Shown piece after piece: positions 33,798-42,360 of a stretch of 64,000 bases of DNA. The stretch comes from JAVJSF01 sp040219555 (lineage in GTDB: Bacteria > Actinomycetota > Thermoleophilia > Miltoncostaeales > Miltoncostaeaceae). A program made the position numbers and the translations under genes. The DNA is taken from contig JAVJSF010000017.1 of assembly GCA_040219555.1 (NCBI GenBank), positions 53,523 through 117,522 on the forward strand, read 5' to 3'. The number at the start of each line of letters is the position of its first letter. The first letter of the stretch is position 1. The notes below the pieces were generated by a model. That model had not been told where the DNA came from and searched no databases. It saw nothing but the letters and a program-made list of their open reading frames with translations.

Positions 33798-35438
33798 ATG
33801 CCGCCTCCGGCGCCGGCCTTGAGTCGCATCCTCGTCCCGGCATCGATCGCGGTGGCCGGAGCGGCCAGCGTCCTGATGGCCGTGAGCGGTGGCGGGGGCG
33901 GATCGAACGAGGCCGGCGCGCAGCAGTCCGAGCGCCCGCGCCTGGTGCGCCTGCTGTCGCACGCCTCTTTCGAGAGGAACGCCGAGGGCTGGCGCGGCAT
34001 CGCATCCGCGACCCGGCGGGTCAGCTCGCGCGACATGCCGCACGGGCGGTTCGCCCTGCGCGCGATCCGGGTCAGCAGCAGGCGGGCGGACATCCGCGCC
34101 GCCGGGCCCCGCTTCCCCGCCGCACGGGGCTCGTTCCACCGCGCATCGATCCGCGTCCGCGCCGCCAATCGCGCGTCGCGCGGCACCAGGGTGCGACTCG
34201 CCCTGGTCGTGCACCGCACCGGCGGCGGCGCCAGCCGCCGCATCTCGTCGCCCCTGATCCTGACGGACCGCTTCCGCTATCTGGATGTCGATACCGCCGG
34301 ACGTGTGCGGGGAGACCGGGTCAGCGTCGAGGTGATCGCACCGCGCGCCGTGCGCGGGAGCGGCTTCGAGGTGGACGCCGTGAGCCTCACGCACAGCCGC
34401 ACCCCCTCGCCGGCACGGGTCCTCGGCGCCAAGGCGGAGAACGCGCGCGCCCAGCGCCGTCCGTACGACCCCAACGGGATCATCAACCGCCCGATCCCCG
34501 CCGACGCTTCCATCCATCCGCGCAGCGGCGCGATCGTGGCCGACCTCAGGCGCAACGTCGCCTCCAAGGGCGTCAACGCGTCGGTGGACGGTGAGGTGCC
34601 CCCGGTCTACACGGCCTCGCGGAACGACCGCTTCTACCGGGTGACCATCGACGGGCGGACCGAGCGCTTCCGCGTCCCGCGCGGCGCGCAGCCCGGCACC
34701 GGTGCCGACCACCCCCTGGTGATACTCGACGAGCGCCACCCGGACTTCGGTCCCAAGGTGGAGTTGAGGGTGTGGCGGGCCGAGATCGACCACGAGGAGC
34801 GACGGATCTCCGGTCAGGGCACCGGCCTGTTCCACTACAACAACGACGGCGAGCGGCTGAACCCGGACGGCAGCCCCAGCGTGTCGGTGCCCTTCCTGGG
34901 CGACGGGACCGGGTCCGGGTTGTCGTACACCGCGGGCCTGGTGAGGGGCGCCTCGTTCCCCGGGGAGATCCAGCACGCCATCCGGGTGTCGTGGGGCTGC
35001 AACGACTTCACGCGGGGCTTCCGTGCGCCCGCCGTGAAGAGCGACCAGGGCAACGGACGCTGCGACACCTCCGGCACGCCCGCCTCGGCAAGGGTCAGCA
35101 TGGGGATGCGGCTGAGGCTTGATCCGGCGGTCGACTGCGACGCGCGCACGGTCCCACGGGTCGCCGGGCCCGCCGACCACGTGCGCCAGACACGGTTCCT
35201 CCGCACCGTCTGCCGCGCCCTGCAGGACTACGGGATGGTCATCCTCGACGGCACCGCCGACGACGGCCTCCTGATCTACATGGAGAACGACAGCACGGCG
35301 AACTGGCGCCCGATCATCGGCGACACGCGCTTCGGCAGCTACGGGTACATCCTGCGCGACCGGACCACGCCGTCCGACGGACTGCCCCGCGGGACCTCCA
35401 CCGGCATCCCGTGGTCGAGGATGCAGGTGATCAACTAG
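33798..35438 (+). CDS. Secreted paralogue A: one carbohydrate-binding-like module plus C-terminal unknown domain
   Basis: A 546-residue exported protein. ATG 33798 gives an N-terminus with a hydrophobic export segment (ILVPASIAVAGAASVLMAVS). Residues 45-205 form one divergent CBM4/9-like module starting LLSHASFERNAEGWRG. From about 222 the C-terminal domain shared with the proteins at 47052 and 49373 begins: YDPNGIINRPI, FHYNNDGERLNPDG, GEIQHAIRVSWGCNDF, VDCDARTV and VCRALQDYGMVILDG. Four cysteines are conserved in all three. The function is unknown; conserved HYNNDG and IDHEERRI segments could form an active site. Confidence 0.8.
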   Translation: MPPPAPALSRILVPASIAVAGAASVLMAVSGGGGGSNEAGAQQSERPRLVRLLSHASFERNAEGWRGIASATRRVSSRDMPHGRFALRAIRVSSRRADIRAAGPRFPAARGSFHRASIRVRAANRASRGTRVRLALVVHRTGGGASRRISSPLILTDRFRYLDVDTAGRVRGDRVSVEVIAPRAVRGSGFEVDAVSLTHSRTPSPARVLGAKAENARAQRRPYDPNGIINRPIPADASIHPRSGAIVADLRRNVASKGVNASVDGEVPPVYTASRNDRFYRVTIDGRTERFRVPRGAQPGTGADHPLVILDERHPDFGPKVELRVWRAEIDHEERRISGQGTGLFHYNNDGERLNPDGSPSVSVPFLGDGTGSGLSYTAGLVRGASFPGEIQHAIRVSWGCNDFTRGFRAPAVKSDQGNGRCDTSGTPASARVSMGMRLRLDPAVDCDARTVPRVAGPADHVRQTRFLRTVCRALQDYGMVILDGTADDGLLIYMENDSTANWRPIIGDTRFGSYGYILRDRTTPSDGLPRGTSTGIPWSRMQVIN

Positions 35439-35585
35439 CTCCGGAGGTTCCCGCGTGTGGAAACTTCTCTGAACCTTGGTCTAGGTGGCACTCTGGTCCT
35501 TAGTGCAGTGATCGTGTCGGTCTGCCGACTTAGCCTGTGAATCGATCGATCGCCACGACACGCTCCGTGGAACTCGATCGGCTCG

Positions 35586-35591
35586 TATCAT
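35586..35591 (+). promoter_or_regulatory. -10 element of the polysaccharide export operon
   Basis: TATCAT lies 31 bases before ATG 35623, in the 184-base gap after paralogue A, which is AT-richer than its surroundings. A GGGAG ribosome site follows. No hairpin was found after paralogue A, so readthrough into the operon is possible. Confidence 0.4.
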
Positions 35592-35622
35592 CTCGATATC
35601 CGATGGGCGTGGGAGCCGACCG

Positions 35623-35997
35623 ATGACCAACCGCCGCGACGATCACTTGCTGCTCAGCCTCCGCGATGCGACCCCGCTGGTCGAGGCCGAGATCGAGCGT
35701 GCGCGGCGCTACGACCGCGCACTGGCGGTCATCATCGTGACGGGTGGCGACATGTCGCTGTTCGCGGCCCGGATCCCGGATCTCCTGGTGCGACTCGACC
35801 GCAAGCGCACCATGGTCGTGGCCCCCGAGACGGACACCGAGCGCGCCGACGTCTTCGCCGCACGCCTGTGCGCCATCACCGGCGCCCTGGTCGAGGGCAC
35901 CGCGGCGTTCCCCGGAGACGGCCAGAGCCTGGCCTCCCTCATGCGGGCCGCGCTCACGATCGATCCCATCCACCTCATGGACGGAGTCGCCAGATGA
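35623..35997 (+). CDS. Miniature GGDEF-like protein lacking the GGDEF motif
   Basis: A 124-residue protein whose pattern follows diguanylate-cyclase domains: EAEIERARRYDRALAVIIV (first strand), DLLVRLDRKRTMVVAPETDTERADVFAARL (equivalent of the strand and helix after the active loop) and GTAAFPGDGQSLASLMRAA, like the family's conserved FPxDGxxxxxLLxxA. The GG[D/E]EF loop is missing, so cyclase activity is not expected. It is translationally coupled (ATGA) to the initiating sugar transferase. By analogy with PelD it may be a regulatory or nucleotide-binding subunit; that is inference. Confidence 0.6.
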   Translation: MTNRRDDHLLLSLRDATPLVEAEIERARRYDRALAVIIVTGGDMSLFAARIPDLLVRLDRKRTMVVAPETDTERADVFAARLCAITGALVEGTAAFPGDGQSLASLMRAALTIDPIHLMDGVAR

Positions 35998-36728
35998 CCG
36001 ACGGCGCCGCGCCGGTGGCCGACGCGGCCGAGGAGGAGGTCGTCCGTCCCAGTCGCGCCGAGTTGGCGCGCGCACAGCGGGCCCGCTCCGCCGAGTTGCG
36101 CATTCGGCACGGCATCGGCTCGCGCCGTCGTGCCGAGCGCCTGATGCGCGGCATGGACATCGTGCTCGTCCTCGTGCTGGCCCCGCTGGCGCTGGCGCTG
36201 ATCGGGGCCTCGGCCGTCGCCATCAAGATCGACACCCGCGGTCCGGTGTTCTTCCGTCAGAAGCGGACCGGCATGAACGGCCGGCGGTTCACGATCTGGA
36301 AGCTCCGCACCATGGTGGTGGATGCCGAGGCGCAGAAGTCCTCCCTGATGGGGCGCACGATGGCCCAAGGCGCCGCCTTCAAGCTCTCCGACGACCCGCG
36401 AGTGACCCGGGTGGGGCGCGTGCTGCGCAAGCTGAACCTCGACGAACTGCCTCAGTTGTGGAACGTGCTGCGCGGCGACATGGGGATCGTGGGCCCTCGT
36501 CCGACCTCGGCGCCCTCGACCACCTACGACCTGTGGCAGACCGCGCGCCTCTCCACCCGGCCGGGCCTCACGGGTGCCTGGCAGGTGACCCCGCGCAAGA
36601 ACGAGATGCCCTTCGATGAGCGCGTCCGCGTGGACATCCGCTACCAGCGCAACCGCTCGCTGGCCGGGGATGTGCGTCTGATCGTCCGCACGGCCACCCA
36701 CGCGGTGGTCCGCCGCCAGGGGATGTGA
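35994..36728 (+). CDS. Undecaprenyl-phosphate sugar-1-phosphate transferase
   Basis: The initiating enzyme of polysaccharide assembly: it moves a sugar-1-phosphate from a nucleotide sugar to undecaprenyl phosphate. The 244-residue protein has a charged N-terminus, one membrane helix (VLVLVLAPLALALIGASAVAI) and the monotopic catalytic domain with RGPVFFRQKRTGMNGRRFTIWKLRTM, RKLNLDELPQLWNVLRGDMGIVGPRP and RPGLTGAWQV. The catalytic Asp-Glu pair in LDELPQ is intact. The stop overlaps the flippase start as GTGA. Confidence 0.93.
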   Translation: MTDGAAPVADAAEEEVVRPSRAELARAQRARSAELRIRHGIGSRRRAERLMRGMDIVLVLVLAPLALALIGASAVAIKIDTRGPVFFRQKRTGMNGRRFTIWKLRTMVVDAEAQKSSLMGRTMAQGAAFKLSDDPRVTRVGRVLRKLNLDELPQLWNVLRGDMGIVGPRPTSAPSTTYDLWQTARLSTRPGLTGAWQVTPRKNEMPFDERVRVDIRYQRNRSLAGDVRLIVRTATHAVVRRQGM

Positions 36729-38191
36729 GCACGGGCGAGGCGCCGCCGCGACTTGAGAAGCGCCTCGGGTCGGCACTCGGCTGGCTCTATCTGACGCAGT
36801 ACTCGGGGAAGCTGCTGGTCTTCCTCTCGGTCGCGATCCTCGCGCGACTGCTCACCCCCGACGACTTCGCGCTGGTCGCGATCTCGCTGGCGTTGATCGT
36901 CTTCATCGACTCGCTGGAGGTGGGCGTCGGCTCGGCGCTGATCTACCTCGATCGAGACGAGGCCGCGCGCTGCGCCGACACGGCGTTCACCCTGCACCTG
37001 TCGATGGCGCTGGTCGCAGCGACGGGGTTCGCCCTGGCGGCACCGTCGATCGCATCGCTGTACGGCGACGACCGCCTCGAGTGGGTCATCCGCCTCCTGG
37101 CGCTGAACCTGGTGCTGCGGGCCCTCGGTCAGACGCACGAGAACCTGCTGCGTCGTGACCTCGACTTCCGGCGGCGCCTGATCCCCGAGGTGGGCAGCGG
37201 GATGAGCAAGGGGGTCTCCTCGGTGGTGCTGGCGCTGGCCGGCGCCGGGGTGTGGGCACTCGTGGCCGGGCAACTGATCGGCAGCGCCGCGCGGGCGCTG
37301 TTGCTATGGATCCGCGTGCCGTTCCGGCCCCGCCTGGACTTCGGGCGGGGGGGGAAGGCACGCCGGCTCCTCGCCTACGGACTCCCGCTGCTCGCCCACG
37401 CCGTCCTGGGCGCCATCGCCATCAACGCCGACTACCTGGTGATCGGAGGCGTGCTGGGCGTGACGGCGGTCGGCTTCTACGTCATCGCCTACCGCATCCC
37501 GCAACTGATCTTCCAGGAGGCCTTCGGGCAGATCCACCTGGCGCTGTTCCCGTACTACTCGCGCTCGCGTGAGCAGGGCGACGACGTCGGCGGGCCCTAC
37601 TTCGCCACCGTTCGCATCGTCTCGATGCTGGTGATCCCCTTCCTGGTGCCGCTCATGGTGCTGGCCGGCCCGGCCGTGCACGTGGTCTTCGGCCCCCAGT
37701 GGGACGAGTCGGCACGCATCCTCCCCGGGCTGGCGCTGGGGGCCGCCATGGTGGCCGTGGGCGGCCTCTCGGGAGACCTGTTCAAGGCTCGCGGCCTTCA
37801 CCGCGTGCTGCCCCTGGTGGCCCTCTCCTTCGTGGTGGTGTGGCTTCCGACCCTCATCCTGGTGGCCCCCCGGGGTACCGAGGTCGTCGCGTGGTCGTGG
37901 TCGGCCGCCGCGCTGGGGTGGACGCTGCTGTACTGGACCCTGGCGCGCCGCTACCTGCAGATCGGCCTGCTCGATCACGCCCGAGCGGTAGCGCCGGCGA
38001 TCGGTACGGGACTGGTCGCCGCGGGGACCGCTGCGATCGCCCTGGCGACGCTCCCCCAGACGGCGGCCCTGTTCGCGGGCACCGCCGCGGTCGTGGTGGT
38101 GTGGGCCCTCCTCGCGCCCGTGGTCAACCCCGAGGCGCGACGCGCCCTGACCATGTTGCGCCGGCGGCGAGCCGCCGCAGGGGCGCTCTAG
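36725..38191 (+). CDS. Oligosaccharide flippase (Wzx-like)
   Basis: A 488-residue polytopic protein with about 12-14 hydrophobic helices, starting at GTG 36725. LGWLYLTQYSGKLLVFLSVAILARLLTPDDFAL and GIYVIAYRIPQ-like motifs (here VGFYVIAYRIPQLIFQEAFGQIHLALFP) are characteristic of lipopolysaccharide/teichoic-acid type flippases of the MOP superfamily. It should turn the lipid-linked repeat unit to the outer face. It sits directly before a deacetylase gene with no spacer. Confidence 0.92.
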   Translation: MSTGEAPPRLEKRLGSALGWLYLTQYSGKLLVFLSVAILARLLTPDDFALVAISLALIVFIDSLEVGVGSALIYLDRDEAARCADTAFTLHLSMALVAATGFALAAPSIASLYGDDRLEWVIRLLALNLVLRALGQTHENLLRRDLDFRRRLIPEVGSGMSKGVSSVVLALAGAGVWALVAGQLIGSAARALLLWIRVPFRPRLDFGRGGKARRLLAYGLPLLAHAVLGAIAINADYLVIGGVLGVTAVGFYVIAYRIPQLIFQEAFGQIHLALFPYYSRSREQGDDVGGPYFATVRIVSMLVIPFLVPLMVLAGPAVHVVFGPQWDESARILPGLALGAAMVAVGGLSGDLFKARGLHRVLPLVALSFVVVWLPTLILVAPRGTEVVAWSWSAAALGWTLLYWTLARRYLQIGLLDHARAVAPAIGTGLVAAGTAAIALATLPQTAALFAGTAAVVVVWALLAPVVNPEARRALTMLRRRRAAAGAL

Positions 38192-39109
38192 GTGGGAGGC
38201 CTCCTCGTGCTCGGGTGGCACAACATCACGGCCACGCCCAGCTTCCCGCAGGAGCCCGGCGCCGGCCCACGCGGCTTCGAGCGCCAGGTCCGGGCCCTGG
38301 CCCGATACGCACGTCCGGTGCCGCTGTACCCGGCCCTGCGGGCCCTCGCCGCAGGCCGGCGACTGCCCGCCCGCGCGGTGGCACTGACCTTCGACGACGG
38401 CTACCGCGACAACGCCGAGGTGGCGGTCCCGATCCTGCGTGCCCACCGCGTCCCGGGCACCTTCTTCCTGGTCCCGGGGTTCCTCGACCGGCGGGTGAGC
38501 CCGTGGTGGGAGGACCTGGCGCGCGCGTGGGCCTCCGTGCCGGAGGGAGGCGGGACCCTGGCCGGATGGCACGTGCCGCCGGACGGACGGGCCCGCCGCC
38601 AGGCCCTGGCAGCGGCCCAGCAGGAGCTCAAGGCGATCCCCGGCAACGCACGCCTGCGCCGGGTGGCGCAGGCGTTCCGCGATGCCGGCACCGGGCGCAC
38701 CGCGGTGGACCTGATGATGGACTGGGACGAGGCCCGGGGGCTGGTGGCGGCGGGGATGGACGTCGGATCGCACACCGACAGCCACCCGATCCTGGCCCGC
38801 GAGGACGCCATGGCCCAGCGGGCCGAACTGGTGGACGCCGCGCGCGCCCTGCGCGAAGGCCTCGGGCACCCCGTGCCGCTGGTCGCGTACCCCAACGGGA
38901 CGGCGGCCGACATCGACGGGCGGAGCATCGCGGCGGCACGCGGCGCCGGCCACTCGTTCGGAATCACGACGGTGTGGGGTCCCAACCGGCGTGACGTCCA
39001 CCCATTCCTGATCCGCCGCGCTCTCGTCCAGCCCACCAGGACCCTGCGGACCCTGCGATGGGACCTCACCGCCCGCCCCTGGACCGCGCCGGAGGCGAGC
39101 CGGGCATGA
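38192..39109 (+). CDS. Polysaccharide deacetylase (NodB domain)
   Basis: A 305-residue protein whose GTG directly follows the flippase stop. NodB motifs are intact: ALTFDDGYRDN near 66 with the Asp pair, VGSHTDSHPIL near 191 with both His ligands, and LVAYPNG. There is no signal peptide, so it may act on a cytoplasmic precursor. It is the best comparator for the degenerate domain at 28332, which shares FWWDE/PWWED and YPFG/YPNG positions. Confidence 0.9.
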   Translation: MGGLLVLGWHNITATPSFPQEPGAGPRGFERQVRALARYARPVPLYPALRALAAGRRLPARAVALTFDDGYRDNAEVAVPILRAHRVPGTFFLVPGFLDRRVSPWWEDLARAWASVPEGGGTLAGWHVPPDGRARRQALAAAQQELKAIPGNARLRRVAQAFRDAGTGRTAVDLMMDWDEARGLVAAGMDVGSHTDSHPILAREDAMAQRAELVDAARALREGLGHPVPLVAYPNGTAADIDGRSIAAARGAGHSFGITTVWGPNRRDVHPFLIRRALVQPTRTLRTLRWDLTARPWTAPEASRA

Positions 39110-39164
39110 TGGTCGCGCCGCGACGTACCGATCCACGCCGGCACACGACATCCGGAGGTCGCGC

Positions 39165-40001
39165 ATGACGACGGAGAACCTGGCCTACGCGGGCTTCTCG
39201 GCGCTCGACCGGGTGCGCGCCCTCGGGCGTCTCGCGCGCACCACCTCCTCGCCGCTGGCCTTCGGCGTCCGCGAGTTCGCCGCGCGAGCGGGACGAGCAG
39301 CGTCGGTGCGCTCACCGGGCACGACATACGGTGTCCGTGGCCACACTCCCATCGCCCTACGTCACGGCACGGCCGACATCCGCCTGGCGTTCGACATCCT
39401 GATCGCCCGCCAGTACGAGCCGCCCGCACAGGTGCGCGCCGCCCTGCAGGACATCCCGGACGCCAGCGCGGTCGATCTCGGCGGCAACATCGGTCTGTTC
39501 ACGGTCTACGCCTCGCGGGCGCTGGGCATCGACGACTGGGTGGTCTACGAGCCGGACCCCACCAACCTGCCGTTGCTGCGGGCCAACATGGCTCGCCTGG
39601 AGGTGGCCCGGCCGCCCCGCCTCGTGGAGGCCTGCGCAGGGGTCCGCGACGGCGTGGTGCGTTTCGACACCGGCAACTTCCTCTCCTCCCGCGTGCTTGG
39701 AGTGGACGAGGTGGCCGAGGGCACGGGGGACACCGAGCTACCGGTGCGGGATGCGATACCCGACATCGTGGCGGCGGACCTCGTGAAGGTCGACATCGAG
39801 GGCAGCGAATGGGACCTGCTGGCCGACGAGCGCCTCGACGGCCTGCGCGCGCGGGCGCTGTTCATCGAGTACCACCCGTGGGGGTGCCCCGGCGACGAGC
39901 CGGCGGCGGTCGTGACCGAACGCCTACGTGGCCTCGGGTTCACCGTGCAGGTGTTGATGGAGTTTCCGGACGGCATGGGTGAGCTCTGGGCGTGGCGGTG
40001 A
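39165..40001 (+). CDS. FkbM family methyltransferase
   Basis: A 278-residue SAM-dependent methyltransferase with a clear GGAGG site before its ATG. SAVDLGGNIGLFTVYASRALG binds SAM, VVYEPDPTNLPLLRANM holds the acidic ribose-binding residue, and DLVKVDIEGSEWDLL is the FkbM core. Such enzymes O-methylate sugars in many polysaccharide loci. It is the last gene of the plus-strand operon and converges with 15 bases on the glycosyltransferase operon. Confidence 0.9.
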   Translation: MTTENLAYAGFSALDRVRALGRLARTTSSPLAFGVREFAARAGRAASVRSPGTTYGVRGHTPIALRHGTADIRLAFDILIARQYEPPAQVRAALQDIPDASAVDLGGNIGLFTVYASRALGIDDWVVYEPDPTNLPLLRANMARLEVARPPRLVEACAGVRDGVVRFDTGNFLSSRVLGVDEVAEGTGDTELPVRDAIPDIVAADLVKVDIEGSEWDLLADERLDGLRARALFIEYHPWGCPGDEPAAVVTERLRGLGFTVQVLMEFPDGMGELWAWR

Positions 40002-40015
40002 ACGCGGCGGCCGTC

Positions 40016-41230
40016 TCAATCCGCCCTACCGCCCTCGGCGAGCGCCCGGCGGAAACCGTCCTCGAGCAGGCCGGCCACGGCCTCCCAGCTGGCCTCGCTC
40101 ATCTGCCACTCGTAGGCGCGCCGCCCGCGCGCGAGTGACGCCACGGGGTCGGCAAGGGCCTCCACCAGGGCGTCCGCGAAGGCCGACGGGTCGCCGGACG
40201 GCACCACCCGCCCCCCGCCCGAGGCCTCCACGGCCTCGTGGAGGCCCCCGACGCGGGTGCAGACCACCGGACGCGCCAGGCTGAAGGCCACGCTGGTCAC
40301 GCCGCTCTGGAAGCCGTACCGGTATGGCAGGGCCACCACGCAGGCGCGGGCGAAGCACGCGCGCGCCTCGTCGATCTCCACGTACTCCGCACGCACGCCC
40401 ACCGCGTCGCCCATCGCCGCCGCCCGCCGCATGATCCCCTCCGCGTCGGAGTCCTTGGTGGGGTGGCCGACGATCTCGAGCCGGGCCTCGGGAAGGCGCC
40501 GGCGCACCACCGCGAAGGCATCCAGCAGCAGGTGCAGATCCTTGTATGAACTCCAGTTGCCGAAGAAGAGCGCGGTGGGCGGGCCGGGAACCGGGTCCGG
40601 GGGCGGGCCGAAGAGACGTTCGTCGCCGTGCGGGATCATGATGGTGGAGGCCGGCGTGGCCCACCGGTCACGGAACGCGCGACGGTTGGTGCGCCCGTGC
40701 ACCACCACCACGTCCGCCCGACGGTAGGCGGCCGCCAGCGACCGGGTGGTCACGAACCGCTCATCGATGGCCGCGCCGCCGCCGGTGGTGTCGACGGGCT
40801 GGATGTTGTGGCAGATGTCCACGAGCAGCGGCCGGCGCGGCAGGCGGGACACCGCGGCGAACGCGGCGGCGTCGATCGCGAGGCGCAGGTCGCCCACCAT
40901 CAGGACATCCACCGGGTTGGCCCTCAGCCAGCGCACGACATCCCACCAGGCACGCGCCAGATCGCCGGCACGCGCCCCGCGCTGGGCCAGTCGTGCCAGG
41001 CGCCCCCGCGCGCGGGGCACGGCGGCCGCGGAGCCGGCCAGGCATGGGACCAGATGCGCCCGCTCGATGTGGCCCGCCAGCTCGGTGCTGGGCGGGGTGA
41101 GCAGGTAGACGTCGTGCCCCCGCCCCGCGAGCGCCTCGGCCAACTGGCCGGAGTAGTGGAGGAGGCCGCCGCGCGCGGCGAACTCGGGGATCGCGATACG
41201 CAGGGGACCCGTGCGGGCTGGCGTACTCAT
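40016..41230 (-). CDS. Glycosyltransferase family 4
   Basis: A 404-residue GT-B glycosyltransferase from ATG 41230. Motifs include RGGLLHYSGQLAEALAGRGHDV at the acceptor side and TALFFGNWSSYKDLHLLLDAF, ACVVALPYRYGFQSGVTSVAFSLARPVVCTRVGGLHEAVE at the donor side. The usual EGFG of the family is replaced by GFQSGV. Last gene of the six-gene minus-strand operon; its start overlaps the previous stop by four bases. Confidence 0.9.
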   Translation of the reverse strand: MSTPARTGPLRIAIPEFAARGGLLHYSGQLAEALAGRGHDVYLLTPPSTELAGHIERAHLVPCLAGSAAAVPRARGRLARLAQRGARAGDLARAWWDVVRWLRANPVDVLMVGDLRLAIDAAAFAAVSRLPRRPLLVDICHNIQPVDTTGGGAAIDERFVTTRSLAAAYRRADVVVVHGRTNRRAFRDRWATPASTIMIPHGDERLFGPPPDPVPGPPTALFFGNWSSYKDLHLLLDAFAVVRRRLPEARLEIVGHPTKDSDAEGIMRRAAAMGDAVGVRAEYVEIDEARACFARACVVALPYRYGFQSGVTSVAFSLARPVVCTRVGGLHEAVEASGGGRVVPSGDPSAFADALVEALADPVASLARGRRAYEWQMSEASWEAVAGLLEDGFRRALAEGGRAD

Positions 41231-42360
41231 GGGGCGAGGACACTCCGGTAGACGGCGCGTGTGGCCTCGGCCTGACGGGCCAGCGAGAAGCGCTCCTCGG
41301 CCAGCGCCCGCGCATCGGAGCCCATCCGGCCGGCCGCCTCGGCATCGCCGAGGACCTGGCCGATGGCGTCGGCGAGCGCGACCGCATCGCCGGCCGGCAC
41401 CAGCAGACCGGTCCGCCCATCGTCGACGATCTCGCCGGCGCCGCCGACATCGCTCGCCACCACCGGCCGGCCGGCGAAGGCGGCCTCGATGAGCACCGTC
41501 GGCAGCCCCTCGGCGAACGAGGGCAGGACGGCCAGGTCGCAGGCCGCCAGCAGCGCCGGGATGTCCGAGCGGTGCCCGAGCAGGCGCACGGAGGGGACCG
41601 CGGCGGCGGCGGCGGCGATGTCGTTGCGGAGCGGCCCCTCCCCGGCCAGCGCCACCACCAGATCCGGGAACGTGGGCGCCAGCCGTGCCGCCGCCTCCAC
41701 GAGAACCTCGTGCCCCTTCCCGGGACGCAGGACGGCCGGCATCACGACCAGCGGCGCGGACGCCGCGACCCCCAGCGAGGCGCGCAGTACGACGCGATCG
41801 TGCCCCACATCGAAGGGGCGCCGGTCGATGCCGTTGTGGACCACGGCGATGCGACCCTCCGAGACCCCGTCGCGCACCATCGCCCCGCGCACCGACCCCG
41901 ACACGGCGATGACCGCCTCGGCCCATCGCTCGAGGGCCCGCACCGCAAGACGCGCACGCAGGCGTCCTCTCCGGTGAGGCGCGTCGTCGGCCAGGACGTG
42001 GCGGCTCATCACGACGGGCACGCGCGCGATGGAACCGGCGAGCCCGCCCATCAGGCTGCCGTACTGGTCGTGGGCGTGGATGAGATCGATGCGCCCCCGC
42101 CGCAGCAGGCGCACAAGGCGGGCCAGCGCGGGGGGATCGGCCAGGCGACGAGCACCGAGATCGAAGCGCCGCAGGCCGGTTGAGGCGAACTCCTCGGCCA
42201 ACGGGCCGTCGGTGGTGCGCATCAGGGTGCAGAGGGCCACGCTGACATCGTCGGCACCCATGTGCGGCATCACCGACACGATGTTGCGCTCCGCACCCCC
42301 CGGCTGCAGGCTGGTGGTGAGCCACAGCACGCGGGCCCTGGCGGACGAGGCCTCAGGCAC
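41227..42360 (-). CDS. Glycosyltransferase family 4
   Basis: A 377-residue GT-B enzyme from GTG 42360, within an 8-base overlap with the preceding gene. It has LTTSLQPGGAERNIVSVMPHM, DLIHAHDQYGSLMGGL, VVHNGID and the donor motif LPSFAEGLPTVLIEAAFAGRPVVASDVGGAGEIV with the EG(L)P catalytic Glu and following Glu. It adds one sugar of the repeat unit; the specificity is unknown. Confidence 0.93.
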   Translation of the reverse strand: MPEASSARARVLWLTTSLQPGGAERNIVSVMPHMGADDVSVALCTLMRTTDGPLAEEFASTGLRRFDLGARRLADPPALARLVRLLRRGRIDLIHAHDQYGSLMGGLAGSIARVPVVMSRHVLADDAPHRRGRLRARLAVRALERWAEAVIAVSGSVRGAMVRDGVSEGRIAVVHNGIDRRPFDVGHDRVVLRASLGVAASAPLVVMPAVLRPGKGHEVLVEAAARLAPTFPDLVVALAGEGPLRNDIAAAAAAVPSVRLLGHRSDIPALLAACDLAVLPSFAEGLPTVLIEAAFAGRPVVASDVGGAGEIVDDGRTGLLVPAGDAVALADAIGQVLGDAEAAGRMGSDARALAEERFSLARQAEATRAVYRSVLAP

